DNA of 45,368 nucleotides from Lichenicola sp964248625 (GTDB lineage: Bacteria; Pseudomonadota; Alphaproteobacteria; Acetobacterales; Acetobacteraceae). The stretch is from positions 1 to 45,368 of the forward strand of contig CAXTZG010000018.1 of the NCBI GenBank assembly GCA_964248625.1, in the 5' to 3' direction. Below, piece after piece: positions 23,044-32,084 of the stretch (positions are counted from its first letter, which is position 1; every line of letters starts with the position of its first letter). The position numbers were made by a program, and so were the translations under genes. The notes beneath the pieces were generated by a model that saw nothing but the letters and a program-made list of their open reading frames with translations, ran no database searches and was not told where the DNA came from.

Positions 23044-26000
23044 TCAGCCGGCCGTCTGCTGCGGGTGCCCTCCCTCCACCTTGACGTCGGCGAGGATCGT
23101 CGCCAGCCGGTCGTGGTATCCGGCCTGGTCGTTCTCGGTCTCGATCCGGTGCAGGGCTCCGGCACGCACCGCATCCCACAGCTCGCGGCTCTCATACAGA
23201 TCGACGATCCGGTCGGCAAAGCGCTGCGCGTCGCCGGTGCCACCTGACAGGATGTCGACGCCGTCGGCCCATCCGACCTGGCGGCACAGCAGCTCCGTCG
23301 CCACCACCGGCAGCCCAAAGGCTGCCGCCTCATGCACCTTGAAGGGGATGCCGCCGGCAAAGCGGGTGGGTGCCACGAAGATGCGGTGGCGGCCATACAG
23401 AGATGCAAGATCGTCGACCGGGCCGATCAGGTCGACGCGGCTGTGACGCCTGAGCGGCGACATGTCCACCCGGCGATCGACATAGCCCGCGATGGTGAAG
23501 CGCACGTCGGGCGGCAGCCGGTCGTGCAGCAGCGGCAGCACCTCGCCCACGAACCAGACCAGGCTGTCGTAGTTGGGGCTCGACGCCTCGTGGAACGCGC
23601 CGAGGAACAGCAGGCCGGCCCGCTCGCCCCAGCCGGCCGGCGTGGGAGCGGGCTCCTTCATGTGGCCGAGCACGGCGACGTTGGTATGGCCGGTCGACCG
23701 GATCAGCGACGCGTCGCGCTCGTTCACGGCGACGATCTTCTGGCAGAAATAGGCGCAGGCGAGCTCCTTGCGCAGCATCGCGTCCAGCTCCTCGTCCTGC
23801 GCGAGACCCAGTACGCGCGCGCGCTCCACCACCCGCGGCGCACTGACCGCCTCGGTGTCGAGGACCACGCTGTGCTCGGGCAGGGCCGAAGACGCATCGC
23901 TCAGGATCGGCAGCAGGCGCTCCAGGTTGTGAGTCCGACCGATCCAGACGATGTCGTAATAGCCGCTGCGCTCGGCGATGAAGCCCGGCAGCTCCTCCAG
24001 GCCGCGATCGTAGAGAAGCTCGACGGTTTCGGGGAAGTCGGCAAGCGTGTCGAGCACGCTGGTGGTGGCCGGATAGATCGGATACACGCCGACATGGTAG
24101 CCGAGGGCGGCCATGGCGCAAACGATGTCGTTGGAGCGCACATAGCCCGAGCCCAGGTCGCGCATCGGGATCCGGTCCTCGATGAACAGGATCCGGCCGC
24201 AGCTAGGCTTGGGCGAGCGGGCGAACAGCGCGTTGCGCGGACGCGGCGGATACTTGTAGCGCAGCCAGTCGCGATGCTTCTCGACGAACACCTTGTGGTT
24301 GCGCTGGATCATGCGCTCCGAGCGCGCGGAGCCGGCCGAGCCGAACTCGACATGCTGGATCACGACGGACGGATCATAGACGATCCGGTAGCCGGCCTTC
24401 CTGAGCCGGACGCAGAGATCGGTCTCCTCGTAATAGGCCGGCCGGTAGTCATCGTCGAAGCCGCCGAGCGCCTTGAGATACGACGCGCGCACCATCAGGA
24501 AGGCGCCCGAGCAGAAATCCGCGTCCCGCAGGAAATTGGCCTCCGGGATGCTGGGATCGGCGTCGCGCAGGTAGCCGGCGGTCGAGCCGTCGCGCCAGAT
24601 GATCGATCCGGCCTCCTGGAGCAGGCCGTTGGTGCGGATGAACTTGGCGCCGACCGCGCCGATCCGCGTGTCCGACGCGAGCCGGTCGAGTGCGAGCTGC
24701 ACCGCCTGGTATCCGAGCGTCACGTCGTTGTTCAGGTAGAGTACGGCGGGTGCTGTCGTGTGGCTCAGCGCCGTGTTGCACGACTCCACGAAGCCAGCGT
24801 TCTGCTCGAACCGGATGATCCGAGCGCCGGTCACATAGCGCCCGATCCGACGGGTCTCGTCGCGCGAGCCGGAATCGACGATGATCAGCTCGATGTCGCC
24901 GCCATAGCAGGTGCGCAACGAGGCCAGGGCGGTCATCGTCAGCGCGAACTTGTTGTGCAGCACGACGATGACGCTCACGGCAGGCGCGTCGCGGACGGCG
25001 AAGTCCAGCCTCGCGCGCGCGAACTGCGGCAGCATGGTCTCGGCCATGCGCAGGAAGAGCTGCTTGCTCTGCGCTTCCAGGATCGGCGTCGCGACCACAC
25101 CGTCGGCCTCCGCGGCACGGCACGACAGCCAGTGCGCGAACGCGTCGGGGAAGTCGCCCCGCTCCAGTTCGGCCTGCACGCGCAGGGAATGGAAATGACG
25201 CACGAGGTCGACGTCGGGATGCGGCTTGCGCCGTTCCGCGGCACCGTGTCGGACGAAGTGCTCGTAGGTGTTGCGGAACACGCCGTCCATCACCGCGTCG
25301 AGCACATCCGGATAGGTCTTGCCGTAGAGATCCTCGGAGAACCACTGCAGGGCCGCGTAGCGGAGCGGCGTGCGATTGGCCAGGAAGTGATGCAGCGCGC
25401 AGCTCCACCAGCCATCGGCGATCTCGATCTGCACGTCGGAATAGGTCTGCAGATACCAGTGCGGATCGAAGTACCAGGACAGGCGCGCGAGGCTGCCGGC
25501 GCGGCTGCCATCGGCAAGGAAGCGCTCGAACGGGCCGCCATGGCTGTTGCGGGCCGCATCGCCCTCCACCGCGTTCTGCTGGTAGAGCTGCGGGTCGAAG
25601 AACTTGTGGCCCTGCCGGAACTCGGCATCGCCAATGGTCAGGTAATGGTCGTAGCCGTTGACGAGCTGCAGCTGCTTCAGCAGGGCGGGCGTGACGTCCC
25701 GGTTGACTGCCAGATAGTGGCCTTCATCGAACAGCCAGTGCGGGGAACGCCCGGCATGACCGTCGGTGCAGTAGTGCGCGAAGCCGGATGCGGCGCCGCC
25801 CGCGGCGACATGGGCCGCGACGTCGGGATAGACCGAGAGATACCAGGTCTCGTCGAAGAACATGTTGGGCGAATGACCCAGCTTGCAGCCGCGTTCGCGA
25901 TAGTAGCGCTCGGCGTCGGCAAAGCCGTCGGCGGCAAGCTGCGGCGCCACGTCCGGATACCGGTTCAGGTACCAGCGCTGGTCGAACCGGCTCCAGACGG

Positions 26001-26115
26001 GCTGGCGGCAATGATCCACCGGTTCCACGAGAGCTGATCCGCCGAGGACAGCCGGTTCCACGGGATCAGCTTCCACCAGCCAGCCGCTGACGTCGACTGC
26101 TCTCGTGTCATCCAC
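23044..26115 (-). CDS. Double glycosyltransferase (GT2 + GT4) with six N-terminal FDxxWYLxxYPDV-type repeats
   Basis: 1023 residues with three parts. First, six repeats of about 43 residues beginning near 44, 87, 129, 173, 216 and 259 (for example RFDQRWYLNRYPDVAPQL, FFDETWYLSVYPDVAAHV). Then a GT2 domain (about 380-620) with VSVIVVLHNK, the metal-site YLNNDV and GGFDDDYRPAYYEETDLCVRL. Last, a GT4-like domain (about 650-1010) with GLLFLGAFHEASSPNYDS and APTRFAGGIPFKVHEAAAFGLPVV. It is probably cytosolic or membrane-associated, adding two sugars to a surface polymer. The start is GTG 26115; the ATG four bases closer is in another frame. Confidence 0.88.
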   Translation of the reverse strand: MDDTRAVDVSGWLVEADPVEPAVLGGSALVEPVDHCRQPVWSRFDQRWYLNRYPDVAPQLAADGFADAERYYRERGCKLGHSPNMFFDETWYLSVYPDVAAHVAAGGAASGFAHYCTDGHAGRSPHWLFDEGHYLAVNRDVTPALLKQLQLVNGYDHYLTIGDAEFRQGHKFFDPQLYQQNAVEGDAARNSHGGPFERFLADGSRAGSLARLSWYFDPHWYLQTYSDVQIEIADGWWSCALHHFLANRTPLRYAALQWFSEDLYGKTYPDVLDAVMDGVFRNTYEHFVRHGAAERRKPHPDVDLVRHFHSLRVQAELERGDFPDAFAHWLSCRAAEADGVVATPILEAQSKQLFLRMAETMLPQFARARLDFAVRDAPAVSVIVVLHNKFALTMTALASLRTCYGGDIELIIVDSGSRDETRRIGRYVTGARIIRFEQNAGFVESCNTALSHTTAPAVLYLNNDVTLGYQAVQLALDRLASDTRIGAVGAKFIRTNGLLQEAGSIIWRDGSTAGYLRDADPSIPEANFLRDADFCSGAFLMVRASYLKALGGFDDDYRPAYYEETDLCVRLRKAGYRIVYDPSVVIQHVEFGSAGSARSERMIQRNHKVFVEKHRDWLRYKYPPRPRNALFARSPKPSCGRILFIEDRIPMRDLGSGYVRSNDIVCAMAALGYHVGVYPIYPATTSVLDTLADFPETVELLYDRGLEELPGFIAERSGYYDIVWIGRTHNLERLLPILSDASSALPEHSVVLDTEAVSAPRVVERARVLGLAQDEELDAMLRKELACAYFCQKIVAVNERDASLIRSTGHTNVAVLGHMKEPAPTPAGWGERAGLLFLGAFHEASSPNYDSLVWFVGEVLPLLHDRLPPDVRFTIAGYVDRRVDMSPLRRHSRVDLIGPVDDLASLYGRHRIFVAPTRFAGGIPFKVHEAAAFGLPVVATELLCRQVGWADGVDILSGGTGDAQRFADRIVDLYESRELWDAVRAGALHRIETENDQAGYHDRLATILADVKVEGGHPQQTAG

Positions 26116-26347
26116 GACGGGATCTCGCCTGTGACGTCAATTCCACGATGTCTGAGTTCCTGATCCGCCAGCAAAGCGCAACAACAACGTAGTCGAGAGC
26201 CAAAGCCCGATGCAAGACATTACCATGAGCCGAGACGAATCATCGAGGCATCACCTGGATGTCCAGAACCGGCGGCTATGGATCATTTTAGATACTTCGC
26301 TTTTCATGATGAGACGAGTCACATACTCGATCATGACTTTGCCATCC

Positions 26348-26380
26348 CTGCCGGCAGCCTGACCGGGCCGACAGGGTCAG
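26348..26380 (-). terminator. Hairpins at the 3' end of the small membrane-protein gene
   Basis: CTGCCGGCAG (26348-26357) is a perfect palindrome. Next to it CTGACC/GGTCAG (26359-26364/26375-26380) pair around a 10-base loop, and the second arm touches the stop codon of the gene ending at 26377. The remaining gap to 26116 (about 230 bases) is AT-richer than its surroundings and contains no gene I can support. It probably holds the promoter of the double glycosyltransferase. Confidence 0.4.
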
Positions 26381-26847
26381 CGATTGATCGTGAAGCCGTC
26401 ATAGAGCATCTCGACGCGGCTCAGCTCGCGCACGGAGATGCAGTTCCAGCTCACCTGCCTGATGGCGTCCAGGAGATGGTCGTCGGGCGCCATCCAGGTC
26501 ACGACCAGGATCGGACCGAACGGCATGACCCGCAGGACGCTCAACGCCCGCTGGATGGCGTCGAACTGCACGCGGCCGGTCACGAACAGGAATATCATGT
26601 CCTTGCCGTTCTTCCGGAACCGGCAGACCTCGACAAAGATCCGCGAACCCCCGCCATGGTAGCTCCAGCCATCCTGGTAGAGATAGTCGATGCAGGCGCC
26701 CGAGAACTCCTTCAGGCTCGGCTCGCGCGGCCAGTCCAGGCGACGCCACCGCGCGCGCCGCCGGATGCGGTGCCAGATCGCGGCGGCGATACCGATGATC
26801 GCCATGACCGCGATCAGGACGATCCAGACGGTGGCGGACACTACCAT
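26377..26847 (-). CDS. Small membrane-anchored protein of unknown function
   Basis: 156 residues. One N-terminal transmembrane helix (about 5-25, VWIVLIAVMAIIGIAAAIW) is followed by a strongly basic stretch (RRRARWRR), so the rest faces the cytoplasm. The soluble domain has a KEFSGACIDYLYQDGWSY-type helix, an FVEVCRFRKNGKDMIFLFV strand pair, and ILVVTWMAPDDHLLDAI. The order is reminiscent of small restriction-endonuclease-like folds, but I see no convincing catalytic motif and do not assign one. ATG 26847 (MVVSATVW) is chosen over an in-frame TTG. It lies between two glycosyltransferase genes. Confidence 0.65.
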   Translation of the reverse strand: MVVSATVWIVLIAVMAIIGIAAAIWHRIRRRARWRRLDWPREPSLKEFSGACIDYLYQDGWSYHGGGSRIFVEVCRFRKNGKDMIFLFVTGRVQFDAIQRALSVLRVMPFGPILVVTWMAPDDHLLDAIRQVSWNCISVRELSRVEMLYDGFTINR

Positions 26848-27003
26848 GAACCGCAATCGATCGATCGCTGCGGGGTCGTCTGCAGCGCCCCGACCGGACA
26901 GCCCGGCTTCAGCACGAGCGTCGGCGCGGCGCTGGCAACTCGGTCAGATCGGCGGGACGGATGATCCGCAGCCGCGAGCACGCACAGTGCTGCGAGACCC
27001 TGC

Positions 27004-28267
27004 TCAGCGGAGCCCCTCCGCCTGGGTGACATTGATGCGGTGGAAGTTCGCGAGCTTTTCCCGCAGATAGTCGTCGCCGCGCTTCATGAAGGTGTCGTAG
27101 TCCTGCTTCCAGTGCGCGCCGCCGACCGTGACCGTCTGCGCTTCCAGCGCCTTGCCGCCATTCAGGATCTTCTTGCGCATCTGCTCGATGCTCCTGACCG
27201 GATAGTGCTTCAGGAAGATGCCGTGCTGGGACCCGATCGCGATCTCGGACGGATCTCGCGCGATGCCGCGGCAGTAGTGGTTGCCCTGCTCGATGACGGC
27301 GTTCGGCGCATGGCGAAAGGCGACCTTTCGCGTCGGGCTGTTGTGATGGAGCGAGAAGGTGTCGAACCGCGCGGACAGGTCGTCGTTCGGGTCGATCCGC
27401 TCGTGGGCCACGCTGTTCGACGCGTTGCAGAGCCAGTAGGCGAGCATCTGGGTCTGCTGCATGTCGGCACGCGACAGCAGGGAATGCAGATCGAGTCCGG
27501 GCTCGGTGACGTGCAGCATCTCGTCCGCATCCAGGGCGAACACCCAGTCGATCGTCTTGCCGGCTCCCTCGAGCATCGTCACGGCCAGGTGGACGAGCCC
27601 CATCGTCTTGGCGGACTGGTAGTAGCCCACCACCGGGTCGCGGACCACGTAGACGATGCAGTCCGAATGGTCGTTGATGAAGCGGTCGATCTCGGCGGCC
27701 GTGCCGTCGGTGCTCAGATTATCGGCGATGGCGTAGAACCTGATGCCGTTCTCGTATGAGGATGCCAGNNNNNNNNNNATAGAGGATGTCCTCCTCGTCC
27801 TTGACGAGAGACACCCTCACCGCGTTGTCGAGAACCTTGCCTGCCACGTTCTGCTGTCGCAGCCGACGACGGATCTCGTCGGGAGGTGGACCCAGGACGA
27901 TGGACCGGATGTCCGACAGCGACTTGAGGATGTTGGTGTATTCCTCCTCCGAGACGTGCCCCTTGCACTTGCGTGCCGCCATCGTCAGGCATTCCATGCT
28001 GGCCGCACGGTCCCCGAAGCGCTCACACAGCTTCGCCTTGAGATAATATGGCCAGAAGTTCCGGTCCGAGACGTGCTGGGCGCGATCGTACCACTGCTCG
28101 GCCTCGGCCCTGTTCCCGAGCTGGGCTGCGATGTTGCCGGCCTCGAGATAGGCCCTGATGTCGTTGGGATCGCTGACCGTGAGATCGGACAGGCGCTTCA
28201 GGGCGCCGACGAGGTCACCATCCTTGAGCCGGGCAGCCGCATCATTCAATGCAGTCTGATAGTCCAT
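27004..28267 (-). CDS. TPR protein fused to a GT2-like glycosyltransferase (interrupted by N gap)
   Basis: One gene split by ten N. The N-terminal part (about 1-130) holds TPR-like helices (LKDGDLVGALKRLSDLTVSDPNDIRAYLEAGN style). RVSLVKDEEDILY then starts the transferase, and after the gap come FYAIADNLSTDGTAAEIDRF and WVFALDADEMLHV (the DxD-type metal motif). HHNSPTRKVAFRHAP and GIFLKHYPVRSIEQMRKKI follow, as in the GT2 proteins with 'DADE' motifs. The protein is about 420 residues. ATG 28267 begins MDYQTAL; a GTG at 28291 is possible. It probably transfers a sugar in the surface-polymer pathway, with TPRs binding a partner (inference). Confidence 0.8.
27769..27778. other. Assembly gap (10 N) inside the TPR-glycosyltransferase gene
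   Basis: Coding frames before and after do not match in phase. The missing piece lies between the family's KDEEDI and DNxSTDGT motifs. Confidence 0.97.
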
Positions 28268-28405
28268 CCGTCGTCCCCGATCACCATCCACACCTTGCCT
28301 GATCGCCGCAGGCGGCTCAAGCCGACCCCCGGGGCGCCAAGCCAGGTCGCATGCATCATCTGCGGGAAGCCGGGACGGTTCGCCCGTGCATCAGGCGACG
28401 GAGCC

Positions 28406-28426
28406 GATCGTCAGCCGGAGACGATC
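28406..28426 (-). terminator. Hairpin after the pyruvyltransferase-family gene
   Basis: GATCGTC and GACGATC pair perfectly over 7 bases with a 7-base loop, 6 bases beyond the stop at 28433. No T-run is seen. It suggests the downstream TPR-glycosyltransferase has its own promoter or is read through. Confidence 0.45.
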
Positions 28427-28432
28427 CTGGGC

Positions 28433-29572
28433 TCAGGCCAAGTCGGCAAGCGCCGGGTCGGACGCGATGCCTGCGGCCTCGAAGATGCCCAGGAAGCGCT
28501 TCTTGTAGGTTTGCCTCAGGTCGGTGTAGCGGTCGACATCGAAGCTGAAGTAATCCATGACGTTGCGATGCGTCAGCGGACCAGCGATGTCGCTGTAATG
28601 GCAATAGGGGATGCCCATCGTCTGGCAGAGCTCGGTCGTTCTGCTGTCATGGGTGATGCAGCCGGCAGGCACGCCGGCCTGGATGGCCAGCATGACGCCA
28701 TGGAAGCGGCTGCCGACGACGAAGTCGAACCGCCTGAGGTAATCCATCCAGGATGGCACGTCGAAGAAGGCGTGGGCGTACTGCCGGCACCAGCGGATGA
28801 ACTCGCCCCGGGACTTCTCCGGCATGATGTAGGCATGGCAGTCTTCCAGATGCTGCTGATCCATGCTGTCGAACTGGTTGCGCGCGATCTGGACCATGTT
28901 GATGCCGTGCTGGACGATGTAGGCACCGCCGGTCAGGGTAACGATATCGGCCAGATCGCGCTCGATCGAGGTGAGGGCGGGGGTGTAGGGGATGCCGGCG
29001 GTGACGGCGATGCTGGTCGGCCGTCGTGAGAATCCGGCCTTCACGCTGGCCACGAAATCGTTGCTCTTGTTGATGAAGTTGGACGGGCAGCCGGTGACCA
29101 CGCCGGCCTGCCCGAAGCCGAGCTTGGTCATCTGGTCGGCGGTGAAGGCGCCTCGCAGGCCAAGGCTCGGCTGGGACTGGTCGGGGGCGAGCCTCATCAA
29201 GGTGTCGAGCCAGCGACGGGTGCCGGGCGTCAACTGGATGTCGTCCGCATCGGACGGCGCCTGCGCCCCAAGTCCCAGGCCGACGACAGGCAGGTCGATC
29301 TCGTCGAGCCGTTCCGCAAGCCAGCTCTGATCGGTGTGGTTGCCGAGATGGTTCGCCATGGGAACGGCCAGGATGTCGCCGGCCTCGCGTATCTCCGCCG
29401 CCGGCGTCGTCCAGGACAGGAACCTGATGTCGGGCTCCAGCATCGAGGCGAGCCCGAAGGTGATCGCCTGGTTGCCGGTGTTGGCGCCCATCTCGGCAAA
29501 CAGGTTCGCGACGTCCCTCTTGTAGTAGTCCATCTGGTAGGGACGGGAACCAACAAAGACGACACGCCGCAT
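28433..29572 (-). CDS. Polysaccharide pyruvyltransferase family protein
   Basis: 379 residues of the CsaB/ExoV-like superfamily. Members add ketal-linked pyruvate to sugars using PEP, or act as related GT-B transferases. The N-terminal region has NLFAEMGANTGNQAITFGL and LPVVGLGLGAQAPSD. The C-terminal domain has FDFVVGSRFHGVMLAIQAGVPAGCI, the family's diagnostic SRFH-x-M-x-A-x(3)-G-x-P pattern. A Ser-Asn-Phe motif (GCPSNFINKS) is also typical. There is no signal peptide, so it is cytosolic. ATG 29572 is preceded by AAGGAAA. It has its own promoter candidate at 29711-29738. Confidence 0.85.
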   Translation of the reverse strand: MRRVVFVGSRPYQMDYYKRDVANLFAEMGANTGNQAITFGLASMLEPDIRFLSWTTPAAEIREAGDILAVPMANHLGNHTDQSWLAERLDEIDLPVVGLGLGAQAPSDADDIQLTPGTRRWLDTLMRLAPDQSQPSLGLRGAFTADQMTKLGFGQAGVVTGCPSNFINKSNDFVASVKAGFSRRPTSIAVTAGIPYTPALTSIERDLADIVTLTGGAYIVQHGINMVQIARNQFDSMDQQHLEDCHAYIMPEKSRGEFIRWCRQYAHAFFDVPSWMDYLRRFDFVVGSRFHGVMLAIQAGVPAGCITHDSRTTELCQTMGIPYCHYSDIAGPLTHRNVMDYFSFDVDRYTDLRQTYKKRFLGIFEAAGIASDPALADLA

Positions 29573-29710
29573 CTCGGGGATTTCCTTCAGCTCGTGCAGT
29601 CCAGCCAGACCAATGGAGCATCAAGACAGGAAACGCAACGAGGTCGACCCGATCGTTACATGCCCCGGCAATCAGGTCGTCGTTGCCGTGTCGGTCCCTG
29701 GATATGAACC

Positions 29711-29738
29711 GTCTTAGCGCTTAATCGATCGGTGTCAA
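29711..29738 (-). promoter_or_regulatory. Promoter candidate upstream of the pyruvyltransferase gene
   Basis: On the minus strand TTGACA (29738-29733) is a full -35 consensus and TAAGAC (29716-29711) lies 16 bases on. It would give a leader of about 130 bases before ATG 29572. It sits in an AT-richer part of the 195-base gap after the GT61 gene. Confidence 0.5.
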
Positions 29739-29767
29739 ACGTTGCCCGAGCGGCATCGCGGGATCTG

Positions 29768-30934
29768 CTAACCGAAGCGCGAGATCGCCTGGACGACGCC
29801 CGGGACATTGATGGTCCAGGGATTGTGCGGGTAGTTCCCGGCGGCCTGGTTCTGCTCGCCGAAGATGAAGCCGTAATTCAGGTCCAGGGACGCAAACAGC
29901 CTCGCATGATTCAGCGCAAAGCCCGAGGTGCTTTCTATGCTGATGAGATTCGTCCCAGGCGCTGCGAATACTGCGTTGAACATCGCCGCACCGCCCAGTC
30001 CGACGATGAACTTCGCATTGCTGAAGGTCCGGACCTGCTCCTCGAACGGCAGCAGCTCCGGCTCGATCACGACGAAGCCGAGCCGTTCCAGCGTCTCGGC
30101 CAGATGGTCCTCGTTCTGCAGCGCCCGGTAGTTGCTGCCGGACTTCCGGGTGATCGTCCGCCTGGACACGAAGATCTTGGCAGGGGTCGGCGCCTGCCCC
30201 TTCACCGCGCAGCGGCCGACGATGTTGCGGAAGATCGCCCGCGCGGTCTCGTCGGGAACCAGATCGATCATCGAGTACTGGTGAAGCACGATCTCGGCGC
30301 AGTGATAGGTGTGCCACGGCGCCTGGTCGATCAGCTTCTCCGGAGCGACACCCATGAACAGCAGCAGGTTTCTTTGCCACTCCGAGGGCGCGTAGCACAG
30401 AAAGCGGCCGACCTGGCCGGTCGAGACGAAAGCATATGCGTTGGGCAGCCCGTTGAGCAGCCACATCCCCCAGTTGGCCGGCTCGATCGGGCTGCCGAAG
30501 AAGACCGGCCCGTCCAGCTTCGTCACCGCCTCGTCCACCAGCCGGTCGAAGCTGACCCGGAAGCCCGGCCCGTCGCGCCGGATGTCGGGGACCACGTAGC
30601 TGGGCGGCGGCACGTTGGACAGGTAGTGCGCCAGCCGGCCGGGATAGTTGTCGATCTCCTGGCAGTTGAACTCGCCGTTGCGGCCGACCAGCGCGTGCAA
30701 GTGGTGGAACCCGAACAGGCACTGATCCTGGTAGCGTCCGGCGTGGGTGGAGTGGACCTCCAGCACCGATTGCGACGCGAAGTCGAAGCGCACGCCCTGC
30801 GTCGACAGGTCGAGGGACAGGGAGGGAGGTCGCAGCTTCCTCGTGACCTTGCGCTGCAGCTCGCTGACATTTGGACGGCTGACCAGCTCGGACGGCGCAG
30901 GCAGCTTGAGAATCTGATCACCGACACGAAACAT
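29768..30934 (-). CDS. GT61 (DUF563) glycosyltransferase
   Basis: 388 residues. The C-terminal half carries KIFVSRRTITRKSGSNYRALQNED, the typical R-R after strand one. FVVIEPELLPFEEQVRTFSNAKFIVGLGGAAMFNAVFAAPGTNLISIES is the diagnostic GT61 block, with Gly-Ala where many members have HGA. The middle region (GPVFFGSPIEPANWGMWLLNGLPNAYAF) matches the family's NxxHWLxxxLP block, with the His replaced. It is probably cytosolic and transfers a pentose or hexose to a surface glycan. ATG 30934. Separated from kdsD by 118 bases on the same strand. Confidence 0.85.
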   Translation of the reverse strand: MFRVGDQILKLPAPSELVSRPNVSELQRKVTRKLRPPSLSLDLSTQGVRFDFASQSVLEVHSTHAGRYQDQCLFGFHHLHALVGRNGEFNCQEIDNYPGRLAHYLSNVPPPSYVVPDIRRDGPGFRVSFDRLVDEAVTKLDGPVFFGSPIEPANWGMWLLNGLPNAYAFVSTGQVGRFLCYAPSEWQRNLLLFMGVAPEKLIDQAPWHTYHCAEIVLHQYSMIDLVPDETARAIFRNIVGRCAVKGQAPTPAKIFVSRRTITRKSGSNYRALQNEDHLAETLERLGFVVIEPELLPFEEQVRTFSNAKFIVGLGGAAMFNAVFAAPGTNLISIESTSGFALNHARLFASLDLNYGFIFGEQNQAAGNYPHNPWTINVPGVVQAISRFG

Positions 30935-31052
30935 ATGGACTTTGACTTCTCATCAAACGGGCCGCGCGGGCTCCGCTCTCGACCATATCCGCGCGTCATT
31001 CCACACGCTAGGCGGGCGTCAAAACTTCGACGTGAAGCAGGAGCCGTCCAGG

Positions 31053-32084
31053 TCAGGCGATCCGGGCCCGCAGCAGGTCGTGGACGTGCACCAGCCCGAT
31101 CGGCACCCTGCCCTCGACGACGAACATGCTGGTGATGCGCGCCTCGTTCATCCGCGCCAGCACCTTGACCGCCAGCGTCTCGCCGGTGACGGTCTGCGGC
31201 CGCGCGCCCATAGCCTCGACGATCGGACGGTCCGTGAAGCTGGTCTGGAAGGCGCGCCGGACGTCGCCGTCGGTCAGCACGCCGATCAGGCCGCCTTTGT
31301 CATCCACCACGCCGACGATGCCGAATCGCTTGGAGGTCATCTCGACGATGCCGGCGGACAGCCTGGCCGACATCGGCACCAGCGGCATGTCAGCACCTTC
31401 ATGCATCAGCCGGCGCACCTGCATCAGGCGCAGGCCGAGCTTGCCGCCCGGATGGAACCGGTTGAAGTCGGTCGCGGTGAAGCCGCGGCGTTCCAGCAGC
31501 AGGATGGCCAGAGCGTCGCCGGCGGCAAGCTGCATGGTGGTCGAGGTGGTGGGCGCCAAGCCGTTCGGGCAGGCCTCCTCGGCGCTGGGCAGGAACAGGC
31601 CGATATCGGCGGCACGGCCGAGCGCGCTGTCCGGCCGCGAGGTCATGGCGATCAGCGGCACCCCGAACCGGCGGCTGTACTCGACGATATCGGCGAGCTC
31701 GGTGGTCTCGCCGGACCAGGAGACGGCCAGCACCACGTCGGTGTCGCGCAGCACGCCGAGGTCGCCATGGCTGGCTTCCACCGGATGCACGTAGTGGCTG
31801 GGCGTGCCGGTCGAGGCCAGCGTGGCGGCGATCTTGCGGCCGACATGGCCGGATTTTCCCATGCCGGTGACGATGACGCTGCCGGCCGCGCGCTCGATGA
31901 CGTCGGCCGCGCGGGCGAATGCTTCCGCCAGGCCGGCCTGCAGCGCCGACTGCACCGCGAGAAGACCCTGCTGCTCGATGCGCAGGGTGCGGGCGACGCT
32001 CGCGGCGGCGGCGGCGACCGAGCCGGCCTCGAGTGCCGGCGGCAGGGCGATGCTGCCGATGGTCGGATGCCCCGGCACCGTCAC
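31053..32084 (-). CDS. kdsD: Arabinose-5-phosphate isomerase (KpsF/GutQ family)
   Basis: Converts ribulose-5-phosphate to arabinose-5-phosphate, the first committed step to KDO. The SIS domain (about 50-190) has VIVTGMGKSGHVGRKIAATLASTGTPSHYVHPVEASHGDLG and WSGETTEL. Two CBS domains follow (about 220-340; VVDDKGGLIGVLTDGDVRR). The start is GTG 32084, overlapping the kdsB stop (GTGA), so translation is coupled. At 343 residues it is slightly longer than usual because of a 20-residue Ala-rich N-terminal extension. Together with kdsB and kdsA it forms a complete CMP-KDO supply set apart from the dephosphorylation step (kdsC is not seen). Confidence 0.95.
   Translation of the reverse strand: MTVPGHPTIGSIALPPALEAGSVAAAAASVARTLRIEQQGLLAVQSALQAGLAEAFARAADVIERAAGSVIVTGMGKSGHVGRKIAATLASTGTPSHYVHPVEASHGDLGVLRDTDVVLAVSWSGETTELADIVEYSRRFGVPLIAMTSRPDSALGRAADIGLFLPSAEEACPNGLAPTTSTTMQLAAGDALAILLLERRGFTATDFNRFHPGGKLGLRLMQVRRLMHEGADMPLVPMSARLSAGIVEMTSKRFGIVGVVDDKGGLIGVLTDGDVRRAFQTSFTDRPIVEAMGARPQTVTGETLAVKVLARMNEARITSMFVVEGRVPIGLVHVHDLLRARIA

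Noticed and set aside
26841..27032. 63-codon minus-strand ORF filling the gap between the TPR-glycosyltransferase and the small membrane protein
   Set aside because: It overlaps both neighbours, has no ribosome binding site, and its hydrophobic stretch is too short for a signal peptide. Long chance ORFs are common at this GC content.
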